Under the pieces are notes generated by a model, which was not told the DNA's origin, made no database searches, and was given only the letters and a program-made list of their open reading frames with translations. A stretch of DNA of 64,000 bases. Origin: Lentisalinibacter sp964427415 (GTDB taxonomy: Bacteria; Pseudomonadota; Gammaproteobacteria; Steroidobacterales; Woeseiaceae). The translations under genes were made by a program, and so were the position numbers. Numbering within the stretch: position 1 is the stretch's first letter; the number at the start of each line of letters is the position of its first letter. Of the stretch, positions 56,637 to 64,000 are shown in pieces. The stretch is from the NCBI GenBank assembly GCA_964427415.1, contig CAYRUH010000018.1, positions 1 through 64,000 of the forward strand. The letters are read 5' to 3'.

Positions 56637-57092
56637 ATGAACAAGACGCTGTACCTGCCGGCTCTCGCCGGCGCCATCCTCCTGCTGGCAGGCTGCGCCA
56701 CCATGAGCGGATCCGAACTCGATCTTACCGAAGCAGGCCGGCTGCCGCCGTGCCCGTCCACGCCGAACTGCGTTTCCAGCGACGCCGACCCGGACGACGG
56801 CACACACTACATAAAGCCGCTGCAGATCGACGGCGATCTGCAGGCCGCCTGGCAGCGGCTGGTCGCCTACGTGGAGGGCGACTCCTCGTACACCATCGTC
56901 GAGCAGCGCGAGAACTACCTGCGCGCAGAGGCCCGTACCAGGATTCTGCGCTTCGTCGACGACGTCGTCTTCCACCTGCGGCCGGCGGAGGGCGTGATCG
57001 CGATGCGCTCGTCGTCGCGGCTCGGCTACTCCGACCTGGGCAAGAACCGCGGCCGGCTGGAAGCCGTTCGCGAAGTGCTGAATCCGACGTAG
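56637..57092 (+). CDS. DUF1499 lipoprotein
   Basis: This 151-residue lipoprotein has a signal peptide with lipobox LLAGC (Cys20). The DUF1499 pattern includes CPSTPNCVSSDA, HYIKPL, YTIVEQRENYLRAEARTRILRFVDDVVFHL and VIAMRSSSRLGYSDLGKNRGRLEAVR. The function of DUF1499 is unknown. The start ATG 56637 directly precedes the signal peptide. The stop is supplied by a REP-like element. Confidence 0.88.
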   Translation: MNKTLYLPALAGAILLLAGCATMSGSELDLTEAGRLPPCPSTPNCVSSDADPDDGTHYIKPLQIDGDLQAAWQRLVAYVEGDSSYTIVEQRENYLRAEARTRILRFVDDVVFHLRPAEGVIAMRSSSRLGYSDLGKNRGRLEAVREVLNPT

Positions 57093-57146
57093 GAGGGGCT
57101 TTAGCCCCGATTCCTTACCCCAATCTGGCCTGAAGGCCCTTCCTAC
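57089..57146. repeat. REP-like inverted pair, mixed flavours
   Basis: The left arm is GTAGGAGGGGCTTTAGCCCC; the right arm is GGCCTGAAGGCCCTTCCTAC. The two arms belong to different subtypes, so the pair was probably assembled from two insertions or diverged. Confidence 0.8.
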
Positions 57147-57173
57147 ATTTCTTTTCATGAAACAGAGCCTGCC

Positions 57174-58589
57174 ATGTTGAAACGCCTCACCCTTCTCTCC
57201 GCACTCCTGCCCGTCACCGCCTTCGCCCAAAGCGGCTACTTCATCGACTGGGATGCGGTAGGCGAGGAATCCATCGGCTACCTCGTCGACCTGGTACAGA
57301 TCGAGTCCGTTAATCCGCCGGGCAACGAGACCGAGGTGGCCGAGTATCTGCGCGACGTGCTGGCGGCCGAGAGCATCGAGTCCGAGATGTATGCGCTGGA
57401 CCCCGACCGCGCCAATCTCGTGACCCGCTACGAGGGCAACGGCACGAAGGCGCCGATCCTGATCATGGGGCACACTGACGTGGTAGGCGTGCAGGTGGAG
57501 AAGTGGGCCGAGCCGCCGTTCAGTGGCCTTCGCAAGGACGGCTACGTCTGGGGCCGCGGCACACTGGACGACAAGGACAACGTCACCGCCGGCCTGATGG
57601 TGATCCTGATGCTGCACCGGCTCGGCGTGGAGATGGACCGGGACATCATCTTCCTCGCGGAGGCCGGCGAGGAGGGCACGCCGCAGTGGGGCATCACCTA
57701 CATGATCGAGAATCACTGGGACAAGATCGTGGCGGAATACGCCATCGCCGAGGGTGGCACCAACCGGCTCGAGGACGGGGAGGTGAAGGTGGTCGGCATC
57801 CAGACCACGGAGAAGATGCCGCGGCGGGCGACGCTGGTGGCGCGCGGCACCGCGGGGCACGGTTCGATGCCGCGCACGGATAACGCGATCACCATGCTGG
57901 CCGAGGCGGTGGCGGAGGCGGGCAACTGGGAGACGCCGGTCCGGCTGAACGAGACCACGCGCGCGTATTTCCGCCGCATGGCGGAGCTGACCGACGGCGA
58001 GACGTCGTGGCGTTACGCCAATGTCGATAATCCGGAGTACCAGGACGAGATCGATGCGTGGTTCCGGGAGAACGACCCCTATCACTACTCGGCACTCAGG
58101 ACCTCGGTGGTGCCGACCATCGTCGACGGCGGCTTCCGCCGCAACGTGATCCCGTCCGAGGCGGAGGCCATGCTGGATATCCGCATGCTGCCCGGCGAGG
58201 ACGTCGACGGCTTCTACGGAACGCTCGCCGCACTCATCGACAACCCGGCCATCGAGATCGTACCGGAGGAGATCTACCGGCCGGAGGCGCCGCCGTCGGG
58301 CATCGACAACGAGATGTTCCAGGTGATCGAGGGCGTGGCCGAGCGGCTCTACCCCGGCTCGACCACCCTGCCGGTGATGGCTACCGGCGCCACCGACATG
58401 TCCCAGCTGCGCGCGAAGGGCGTGCAGGCCTACGGCATCGGTCCGGCGCGCACCCTCGCCGAGATCAACAGCCGCTACGGCGCCCACAGCGACAACGAGC
58501 GCGTGGCCGAGGAATCCCTGCAGGAGATGGTGCGCTTCCTGTGGGAGATCGTGATGGAGATCGGCGCGGCGGAGCCGTCCGCGCGGTGA
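57174..58589 (+). CDS. Exported M20/M28-type metallopeptidase
   Basis: This 471-residue protein has a short signal peptide (LLSALLPVTAFAQ) and M20 zinc-site motifs: MGHTDVV, GRGTLDDKDNVTAGL, AEAGEEGT, IAEGGTN, and the C-terminal GAHSDNERV. A dimerisation domain (ATLVARGTAGHGSMPRTDNA) is present. It probably cleaves dipeptides or acylated amino acids in the periplasm. The kinase/lyase fusion gene starts seven bases after its stop, so the two may share a transcript. Confidence 0.9.
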   Translation: MLKRLTLLSALLPVTAFAQSGYFIDWDAVGEESIGYLVDLVQIESVNPPGNETEVAEYLRDVLAAESIESEMYALDPDRANLVTRYEGNGTKAPILIMGHTDVVGVQVEKWAEPPFSGLRKDGYVWGRGTLDDKDNVTAGLMVILMLHRLGVEMDRDIIFLAEAGEEGTPQWGITYMIENHWDKIVAEYAIAEGGTNRLEDGEVKVVGIQTTEKMPRRATLVARGTAGHGSMPRTDNAITMLAEAVAEAGNWETPVRLNETTRAYFRRMAELTDGETSWRYANVDNPEYQDEIDAWFRENDPYHYSALRTSVVPTIVDGGFRRNVIPSEAEAMLDIRMLPGEDVDGFYGTLAALIDNPAIEIVPEEIYRPEAPPSGIDNEMFQVIEGVAERLYPGSTTLPVMATGATDMSQLRAKGVQAYGIGPARTLAEINSRYGAHSDNERVAEESLQEMVRFLWEIVMEIGAAEPSAR

Positions 58590-58596
58590 TGCGCCG

Positions 58597-61023
58597 GTGA
58601 GCGCCAATCCGAGCGACTATGCGAGCGACGATCCGCTGCGGCTGATGACCACCCCGGCTCCGGAGATCTCGCCGGAGCAGGCTGTGGACCTGGTGCGCGA
58701 CCGCTACGCCCTCGTCGGCAGCGCCACTCCGCTCGACAGCGAGCGCGACCGGAATTTCCGCTACACGGCGGACGACGGCCGCGAGTTCGTGCTGAAAATC
58801 TCCAATGCCGCCGAATCGCCGGCCGTGCTCGACTTCCAGGCGCGGGCGCTCGACCACATTGCCCGAACGGCGCCGGAGCTGCCCGTGCCGCGCATCGAGC
58901 CGGGATCGGACGGTGAGTTGCTGCAGGCGGTGGAACTGACCGGCGGACGCAGTCACGTGCGTCTGGTGAGTTATCTGCCCGGCATGCCGGTGGGCGACGT
59001 TCCCTCGACACCGGAACTCAGGCGGCATCTCGGCGCCACGCTGGCGGCGCTCGGCCGCGCCCTGCAGGGCTTCTTCCATCCGGCCGCGCGGCATCCGCTG
59101 CTGTGGGACGTCAACCAGACGGCGGCGGTACGCGGGCTCTGCGTGCATATCGAAGAGCGCCGCGGCCGGGAGCTCGCCGAGCGGGTCTTCGCGCGGCATG
59201 CGGCGCACGGTACGCAGGCGCTCGGGGCACTGCGTGCCCAGGTGATCCACAACGACTTCAATCCGGATAACGTGTTGGTGAGTGTCGACGAGACGGAACG
59301 GGTGAGCGGCATCATCGACTTCGGCGACATGGTGCACGCCCCGCTGGCGAACGATCTCGCCGTGCTGGCGGCCTACCAGGTGGTTGGCCGGGACGATGTG
59401 GTCGCGGTGCTGGCCGAGATCGCAGCCGCCTTCCACGCCGTGCGGCCGCTGGAGCCGGCCGAGGTCGACCTCCTGTTCCACCTCGTGCAGCTGCGGCTTG
59501 CGACCTCGGTCGCAATCTGCGCCTGGCGGGCGAGGGAGCACCCGGAGAACGTCGACTACATCCTCGGCGGTCACGCGGCCTCCCTGCGCACGATGGAGCA
59601 GCTGGAGGCCATCGATGAACGGGAAGCGACGCGGGTGCTGCGGCGCGCACTCGCGCTGCCTGCCGTCAGCGGGCTGCGCGGCGATCCCGGCAACGCCGAC
59701 GGCCAGGACGACGGCCAGGACGACGGCGCGCGCGATGCGGCCCTGCGCGAGCGGCGTCACTCACTGCTCGGACCCGTGCTCTCGCTCACTTACGACGAGC
59801 CGCTGCACATCGTCCGCGGCGAGGGCGTCTGGCTGTATGACGCAGCGGGCCGCGCGTATCTCGACGCCTACAACAACGTCGCCTGCGTCGGCCATTGCCA
59901 TCCGGTGGTGGCCGAGGCGATCGCGCGCCAGTCGCGCACGCTGAACACCAATACCCGCTACCTGCACGAGTACATCCTGGACTACGCCGAGCGTCTCGGT
60001 GCGCGGCTGCCCGGAGAACTCTCCGTCTGCTTCTTCGTCTGCACCGGCAGCGAGGCCAACGATCTGGCCTGGCAGATGGCCCAGGCGGTCACCGGCGGGG
60101 ACGGCGCGATTGTCAGCCGCAATGCCTACCACGGCAACACCACGGCGGTGGCCGCGTTCTCGCCGGAGGAGCTGCCGGAGCGCCGCACGCCCGACTGGGT
60201 GGCGACGGTGCCGGCGCCGGACGTCTACAACGGGCCGTTCCGCGGCGAGGATGCAGCGGCGCGGTATGCCGGGAAACTGGACGAGGCGATCGCCTCGCTC
60301 GCCGACCGGGGCCATCGCCCGGCCGCGTTCTTCGTCGATACCATCTGGTCCAGCGACGGCATCTTCGCCGCCCCGGCGGGCTATCTCGCCGATGCCTGGC
60401 AACGGGTGCGCGCGGCCGGCGGGGTCTGCGTGGCCGACGAGGTGCAGGCCGGCTTCGCCCGCACCGGCGATCATTTCTGGGGGTTCGAGCTGCAGGGCGT
60501 GGTGCCGGACATCGTCACGCTCGGCAAACCCATGGGCAACGGCCATCCGCTGGCGGCGGTGATCACCACGCCTGACATCGCCGGGCGCTTCGCTGGCGAG
60601 TCCGAGTACTTCAATACCTTCGGCGGCAACCCCGTGTCCTGTGCGGCAGGGCTCGCGGTACTGGACGTGCTCGAGCACGAAGCGTTGCAGGAGAACGCCC
60701 GGTCGACCGGTTGGTATCTGCGCGAGGGGCTACGCGAGCTGCAGTCGCGGCATGCGGCCATCGGCGACGTGCGCGGGGCGGGGCTGTTCGCCGGCGTGGA
60801 GCTGGTGCGCGGCCGTGAGTCGCGGGAGCCGGGGCCGGGAGTGGCCCGCGCCGTCATGAACGGGATGCGCCGCGAGGGCGTGCTGGTCGGGCGCACGGGG
60901 CTCGCCGACAATGTGCTGAAAATACGCCCGCCGCTGGTCTTCTCCCGGCAGCACGCGGACCGGCTCGTCGAGGCGATGGACCGCGTCCTCGCCGGAGTCC
61001 GGTTCGAGACGGCAGCCGGATAA
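58597..61023 (+). CDS. Fusion of APH-like kinase and class III aminotransferase-fold phospho-lyase
   Basis: This 808-residue protein has two domains. Residues about 25-350 are an aminoglycoside-phosphotransferase-like kinase, with VIHNDFNPDNVL (catalytic Asp220) and IIDFGD (Asp241). After an Asp/Gly/Gln linker (about 365-380), residues about 390-805 form a class III aminotransferase fold, with PLP Lys644 in TLGKPMGNG and the pocket segment CTGSEANDLAWQ. The fusion is like bacterial relatives of hydroxylysine kinase joined to phosphohydroxylysine or phosphoethanolamine phospho-lyase. It may phosphorylate a hydroxy-amine and eliminate phosphate. The start after the M20 peptidase stop is GTG 58597. 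Confidence 0.85.
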   Translation: MSANPSDYASDDPLRLMTTPAPEISPEQAVDLVRDRYALVGSATPLDSERDRNFRYTADDGREFVLKISNAAESPAVLDFQARALDHIARTAPELPVPRIEPGSDGELLQAVELTGGRSHVRLVSYLPGMPVGDVPSTPELRRHLGATLAALGRALQGFFHPAARHPLLWDVNQTAAVRGLCVHIEERRGRELAERVFARHAAHGTQALGALRAQVIHNDFNPDNVLVSVDETERVSGIIDFGDMVHAPLANDLAVLAAYQVVGRDDVVAVLAEIAAAFHAVRPLEPAEVDLLFHLVQLRLATSVAICAWRAREHPENVDYILGGHAASLRTMEQLEAIDEREATRVLRRALALPAVSGLRGDPGNADGQDDGQDDGARDAALRERRHSLLGPVLSLTYDEPLHIVRGEGVWLYDAAGRAYLDAYNNVACVGHCHPVVAEAIARQSRTLNTNTRYLHEYILDYAERLGARLPGELSVCFFVCTGSEANDLAWQMAQAVTGGDGAIVSRNAYHGNTTAVAAFSPEELPERRTPDWVATVPAPDVYNGPFRGEDAAARYAGKLDEAIASLADRGHRPAAFFVDTIWSSDGIFAAPAGYLADAWQRVRAAGGVCVADEVQAGFARTGDHFWGFELQGVVPDIVTLGKPMGNGHPLAAVITTPDIAGRFAGESEYFNTFGGNPVSCAAGLAVLDVLEHEALQENARSTGWYLREGLRELQSRHAAIGDVRGAGLFAGVELVRGRESREPGPGVARAVMNGMRREGVLVGRTGLADNVLKIRPPLVFSRQHADRLVEAMDRVLAGVRFETAAG

Positions 61024-61069
61024 CCGTTACACTGCCGGTGGATTAATGGAAGAAACAGGAGTTTGCTGC

Positions 61070-61279
61070 ATGGAAGACCATGTCTACAAGCAGATCGACG
61101 TCACCGGTTCATCGACGCTCGGCACGGACGATGCCATCGCGAAGGCGATCAGGAAGGCCGGCGAGTCCGTGAAACACATGGACTGGTTCAAGGTCACCGA
61201 GACGCGCGGCTACATCGAAGGCGACGCGGTCAAGTACTGGCAGGTGACCGTGAAGATCGGGTTCCGGATAGAGGATTGA
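61070..61279 (+). CDS. Dodecin (flavin-binding storage protein)
   Basis: This 69-residue protein matches dodecin: HVYKQIDVTGSSTLGTDDAIAKAIRKAGES, Trp39 in MDWFKVTETRG (the residue that stacks on flavin), and YWQVTVKIGFRIED. Twelve copies form a hollow sphere storing FMN or riboflavin. The ATG 61070 is chosen because AGGAG is eight bases upstream and MEDHVYK is the family start. Confidence 0.93.
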   Translation: MEDHVYKQIDVTGSSTLGTDDAIAKAIRKAGESVKHMDWFKVTETRGYIEGDAVKYWQVTVKIGFRIED

Positions 61280-61283
61280 CCCC

Positions 61284-61366
61284 GTAGGAGGGGATTTATC
61301 CCCGATTCATATCCCCGATTCATGAACCCGGATCGGGCCTGAAGTCGGGCCTGAAGGCCCTTGTAC
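61284..61366. repeat. REP-like cluster, GGGGATTTATCCCC flavour
   Basis: It starts GTAGGAGGGGATTTATCCCC, has a second CCCCGATTC, then tandem CGGGCCTGAAG cores, and ends CCCTTGTAC, a variant right end. It lies between convergent dodecin and sugar dehydrogenase genes. Confidence 0.8.
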
Positions 61367-61374
61367 ATGAATGC

Positions 61375-62469
61375 TCAGCGGGTCACGCGCCAGAGGGTGC
61401 CCGGCTCGCCTTCCGCCAGGAGGTAGAGGGCCCCGTCGGGTCCGGTGGCCACGTCGCGGATGCGCTCGCCGATCTCCCCGAACAGCACTTCTTCGCCGAC
61501 GATCTCGCCATCCTCGACGTCCAGGCGGCGCACGTCCTGGTCGACCAGCGCGCCTGCGAACAGGTCGCCCCGCCACTCGGGGAACAGCGCGCCCTCGTAC
61601 ACCGTCAGCCCGGACGGCGCGATGGACGGCGTCCACACGTGCAGCGGCTGGCGCATGCCCTCCATCCCGGTGAAGGGCGAGACGTAGGCGCCGTTGTAGT
61701 CCAGCCCGTAGGTGACGACCGGCCAGCCGTAGTTGACGCCGGGCTCGATGACGTTGACCTCGTCGCCGCCCTTCGGGCCGTGCTCGTGCAGCCAGACGGT
61801 GCCGTCGGAGGCCACCGAGAGGCCCTGGGGATTGCGATGGCCGTAGCTCCAGACATAGGGCGCCTCGGGGAACGGACTGCCTTCGGCCGGCGAGCCGTCC
61901 GGATTCATGCGTATCACCTTGCCCATCCGGCTGCCGAGTTCCTGGGCGGCCTCCCGGTAGTCGAAACCGTCGCCGGTGGTGAGCAGCAGCGTGCCGTCGG
62001 CGAGCCAGGCCAGGCGGCCGCCGTAGTGCACCGGCGTGTCCTTGCGCGGCGTGACGCGGAAGATGACCTCGACGCCGGCGAGCGTGTCGCCCTCCAGTCG
62101 TGCACGGGCGACGGCGGTGGCGTTCGCATCCGGCGGCCCCTCCGCATAGGAGAGGTACAGCATGCCGCTGGTCTCGAAATCCGGCGCGGGCAACACGTCG
62201 AACAGGCCGCCCTGGCTCGCACGGTAGACGGCCGGCACGCCGCCGATGGGCTCGCCCACGGCGCCGTCGGCACTCACGCGCCGCAGTGTGCCGCCGAGTT
62301 CCGTGACCAGGAAGCCGCCCTCGGGCAGGAACGCGATGCACCAGGGCATGTCGAGGCCGCCGGTGACGGTCTCCAGCCGGTAGTCCGGCGTGTCAGCTGC
62401 GGCATCCTGCGCACCGGCGAACGCCGGCACGGCAGCGAGAACGAGGCAGAGGACGAGGCGCTGGCACAT
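61375..62469 (-). CDS. PQQ-type sugar dehydrogenase (YliI/GSDH-like), exported
   Basis: This 364-residue protein has a signal peptide (to AFAGAQ) and the beta-propeller signatures LDMPWCIAFLPEGGFLVTELGG, LLLTTGDGFDYREAAQELGSRMGKVIRMNPDG, VWSYGHRNPQGLSV and WTPSIAPSGLTVYEG. This is the soluble aldose sugar dehydrogenase (YliI) family, which binds PQQ and Ca2+. No PQQ synthesis genes are in the window. It is transcribed alone. Confidence 0.9.
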   Translation of the reverse strand: MCQRLVLCLVLAAVPAFAGAQDAAADTPDYRLETVTGGLDMPWCIAFLPEGGFLVTELGGTLRRVSADGAVGEPIGGVPAVYRASQGGLFDVLPAPDFETSGMLYLSYAEGPPDANATAVARARLEGDTLAGVEVIFRVTPRKDTPVHYGGRLAWLADGTLLLTTGDGFDYREAAQELGSRMGKVIRMNPDGSPAEGSPFPEAPYVWSYGHRNPQGLSVASDGTVWLHEHGPKGGDEVNVIEPGVNYGWPVVTYGLDYNGAYVSPFTGMEGMRQPLHVWTPSIAPSGLTVYEGALFPEWRGDLFAGALVDQDVRRLDVEDGEIVGEEVLFGEIGERIRDVATGPDGALYLLAEGEPGTLWRVTR

Positions 62470-62541
62470 GACGGCTCCGATGCACGAACGATGACTGTGC
62501 TAGCCTAGCACCGGTTCCGGCACCGCTGTAGCGCGGGGAGG

Positions 62542-62985
62542 ATGCAGGCGATGTGGGCCAGACGGATCGGATCTTTCGTGCTCGCGGTGGCGGTGGCGTA
62601 CCTGCTCGCCGTCATATCGGCCAGCCAGCATGTGGCAGCGAGCCTCGAAGGCATGGGCGCGGAGGTCGGCTTCGGCACCCGGCTCGGTATGATCGCCCAC
62701 GATCTCGGTGGCATGGCCACCTCGTTCCTGCCCATGATCTTCATCGGTTTCCTGGTCGCCTTCGCCGTGGCGGCGCTGCTGGTGCGGTGGCTGCCGCGGG
62801 GCCGCTATCTCCTCTACAGCATCGCCGGTGCCGCGGCCATCGTGACCATCCACCTCGCACTGAACGCCGCCTTCGACATCACGCCGGTAGCCGTCGCCCG
62901 CAGCGCCGGCGGCCTGGCCGTGCAGGGACTGTGTGGCGCCGTGGGTGGGTATCTGTACGCCAGGATCACCCGCACAGCGAGGTAG
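62542..62985 (+). CDS. Small inner-membrane protein of unknown function
   Basis: This 147-residue protein has four hydrophobic helices (about residues 8-28, 58-80, 88-108 and 120-140), with conserved-looking HDLGGMATSFLPMIFIGF and LYSIAGAAAIVTIHLALN. No family was recognised. The start is ATG 62542 or ATG 62551 three codons later. The stop is part of a REP-like element. Confidence 0.65.
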   Translation: MQAMWARRIGSFVLAVAVAYLLAVISASQHVAASLEGMGAEVGFGTRLGMIAHDLGGMATSFLPMIFIGFLVAFAVAALLVRWLPRGRYLLYSIAGAAAIVTIHLALNAAFDITPVAVARSAGGLAVQGLCGAVGGYLYARITRTAR

Positions 62986-63049
62986 GAGGGCCTTCAGGCC
63001 CGATTGATGGCCCGATTGATGGCCGGATCGGGGCTGAAGCCCCTCCTAC
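62982..63049. repeat. REP-like inverted cluster
   Basis: The left arm is GTAGGAGGGCCTTCAGGCCC, followed by repeated GATTGATGGCC units. The right arm is GGGGCTGAAGCCCCTCCTAC. Both outer GTAG motifs supply stop codons to flanking frames on opposite strands. Confidence 0.85.
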
Positions 63050-63156
63050 ACGTCTAGCGCAACCCGATCTGCCCCTCGTCCCGCACCCGGATCGCCGGCG
63101 TGAAGGCCGAGAACCAGTGTGACGATCGCAATAACGGGGCGGGATAGTCGCTTCAC
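63046..63156 (-). CDS. Possible small exported or membrane peptide
   Basis: This 36-codon frame starts with GTG, six bases after a strong AGGAGG. It encodes a basic, then hydrophobic segment (KRLSRPVIAIVTLVLGLHAG) like a signal peptide or membrane anchor, then GDPGAGRGADRVALDV. Its stop lies in a REP-like arm, so it may be the start of a longer protein cut short by the repeat. Coding status is uncertain. Confidence 0.35.
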   Translation of the reverse strand: MKRLSRPVIAIVTLVLGLHAGDPGAGRGADRVALDV

Positions 63157-63199
63157 GGCGGCCCTCCTGATTGGCGCGGATATCCGCGCTTGATCGAGA

Positions 63200-63793
63200 C
63201 TACGCCGCGTTGGCGGCAGCGTCGAGGCCGGCCGGTTGCTTCTCCCAGGTGAACACACGCATCGGCGGCACGTTCAGGATCTCGTGCTGGATGCGCGGTT
63301 CGCCCATCACCGGCCGCATGTAGTGCGCGACCCGGTCGGTGAACTGGTAGGCAACGAAGCGGCCGCCCGGCTTGAGTGCACCGTGGATCGCCTCGACGAT
63401 CTCCCTGCACAGCTCGGGAGGCATCGTGGAGAACGGTATGCCGGAGACGACCGCATCAGCACCCTCGTGTCCGCGGCTGGCCAGCTGTTCGCCGATGGAA
63501 CTCGCGCACCCGTGCACGATCTCGAAGCGCTCGTCGGCGATGGCTTGCAGCCCTGGTACGAAGTCGGCAGTCCGCTCGATGGCGATCAGGCGGCTGCCCT
63601 CGGCCATCGCGTCGAGCAAGGATAGCGTGGTGCCGCCCGTGCCGGCGCCCAGCTCCACGACGACCCCGGCGCGAGGCAGGCCGGCGGCCTCGACGGTGCG
63701 GCGTTTCAGGAATGCCGAGCTGGGGACGACGGCGGCGACGACGCGGGGAGATTTCACAAACGCCTGGAAGAACGTCCAGGTCTCTTTCGGCAT
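63200..63793 (-). CDS. PmtA-like SAM-dependent methyltransferase
   Basis: This 197-residue protein has the SAM-binding motif VVVELGAGTGGTTLSLL. It resembles the PmtA/phospholipid N-methyltransferase group, with FFQAFVKSPRVVAAVVPSSAFLKR, VSGIPFSTMPPELCREIV and VAYQFTDRV. Related proteins methylate phosphatidylethanolamine, but a KsgA-like or other substrate is possible. ATG 63793 directly precedes the conserved start, and the upstream in-frame sequence is not conserved-looking. Confidence 0.8.
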   Translation of the reverse strand: MPKETWTFFQAFVKSPRVVAAVVPSSAFLKRRTVEAAGLPRAGVVVELGAGTGGTTLSLLDAMAEGSRLIAIERTADFVPGLQAIADERFEIVHGCASSIGEQLASRGHEGADAVVSGIPFSTMPPELCREIVEAIHGALKPGGRFVAYQFTDRVAHYMRPVMGEPRIQHEILNVPPMRVFTWEKQPAGLDAAANAA

Positions 63794-63889
63794 TGAGGGC
63801 TCCAATTCGGCGTCTGCGACCGGTTCTTGTGACCTGCGTAGGCTTGCATCCCCGCGGCCCGGCGTCAAGCCGCCGCCGCGAGCAGATTC

Positions 63890-63964
63890 GTAGGAGGGGC
63901 TTCAGCCCCGACCTCCTCGAGGGCTTCAGCCCCGACCTCCTCGAAGGCTTCAGCCCCGACCCGC
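63890..63964. repeat. Tandem REP-like array at the window end
   Basis: It starts GTAGGAGGGGCTTCAGCCCC. At least three direct copies of GGCTTCAGCCCCGACCTCCTC-like units, about 23 bases apart, follow. This is a direct array, unlike the inverted pairs elsewhere. The last bases of the window hold no recognisable gene. Confidence 0.8.
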
Positions 63965-64000
63965 CTCCACCTCGTTCAGCCGCCCGGTCTTCACGTCGTA

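Noticed and set aside
56541..58607. Long minus-strand frame opposite the DUF1499 and M20 peptidase genes
   Set aside because: The plus-strand genes have signal peptides and catalytic motifs. The opposite frame has neither and runs through a REP element.

Overview
The window looks like a stretch of a metagenome-assembled or draft genome from a high-GC gammaproteobacterium. The pointers are high GC with strong third-position GC, four large TonB-dependent outer-membrane receptors, GTAG-type REP-like palindromes between genes, a DEAD-box RhlE helicase and a three-subunit bacterial urease. Two 100-N scaffold gaps (22920-23019 and 26830-26929) are flanked by exact direct repeats, so both look like unmerged contig overlaps. 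No rRNA, tRNA, CRISPR array, prophage or insertion sequence was recognised.

Left part (1-19 kb). It opens with the tail of a DUF1579/VOC-like gene, a Doc-type toxin-antitoxin pair and a membrane-anchored alpha/beta hydrolase. A minus-strand group follows: a DUF3179 protein, a Tat-exported molybdopterin sulfite dehydrogenase-like enzyme, a small c-type cytochrome and a CmcJ-like oxidoreductase. Next is a complete urease operon, ureDABCEFG, whose first gene overlaps recQ by four bases. Then come an MFS transporter, rhlE, and a TonB receptor with an MFS partner.

Central part (19-46.4 kb). This is the most coherent and interesting region. It holds a TonB receptor with a secreted partner protein, a 1141-residue ExeM/NucH-type extracellular nuclease and an alpha/beta hydrolase. 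A minus-strand block encodes NADPH:F420 oxidoreductase, CofC, CofE, CofD and the fused FO synthase FbiC, each overlapping the next by four bases, followed by nucleoside hydrolase and ribokinase. The divergent plus-strand block encodes dihydropyrimidinase, an NCS1 permease, an LLM-class F420-type oxidoreductase, an omega-amino acid aminotransferase, (methyl)malonate-semialdehyde dehydrogenase, beta-ureidopropionase and a TonB receptor, closed by a RutR-like TetR regulator. A 16-base site with the half-sites and spacing of the E. coli RutR box lies upstream of the permease. Together these encode every step of reductive pyrimidine breakdown except the usual PreTA-type dihydropyrimidine dehydrogenase. 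I infer that the LLM enzyme, fed with F420H2 by the neighbouring F420 genes and the NADPH:F420 reductase, does that first reduction.

Right part (46.4-64 kb). This holds housekeeping and accessory genes: a YaiI-family protein, two secreted proteins sharing a peptidoglycan-binding-like module (one with a Met-rich stretch), a Yip1-like membrane protein, a metallophosphoesterase, a fourth TonB receptor, a GNAT acetyltransferase, an AmpG-like MFS protein, a remnant of a PIN-like gene, a DUF1499 lipoprotein, an M20 peptidase, a kinase/phospho-lyase fusion, dodecin, a PQQ-type sugar dehydrogenase and a PmtA-like methyltransferase.

Across the window a dispersed REP-like family (GTAG plus a short GC-rich hairpin, often as inverted pairs) sits at gene 3' ends. 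In nine genes, and one tentative small ORF, the stop codon TAG is part of the element.
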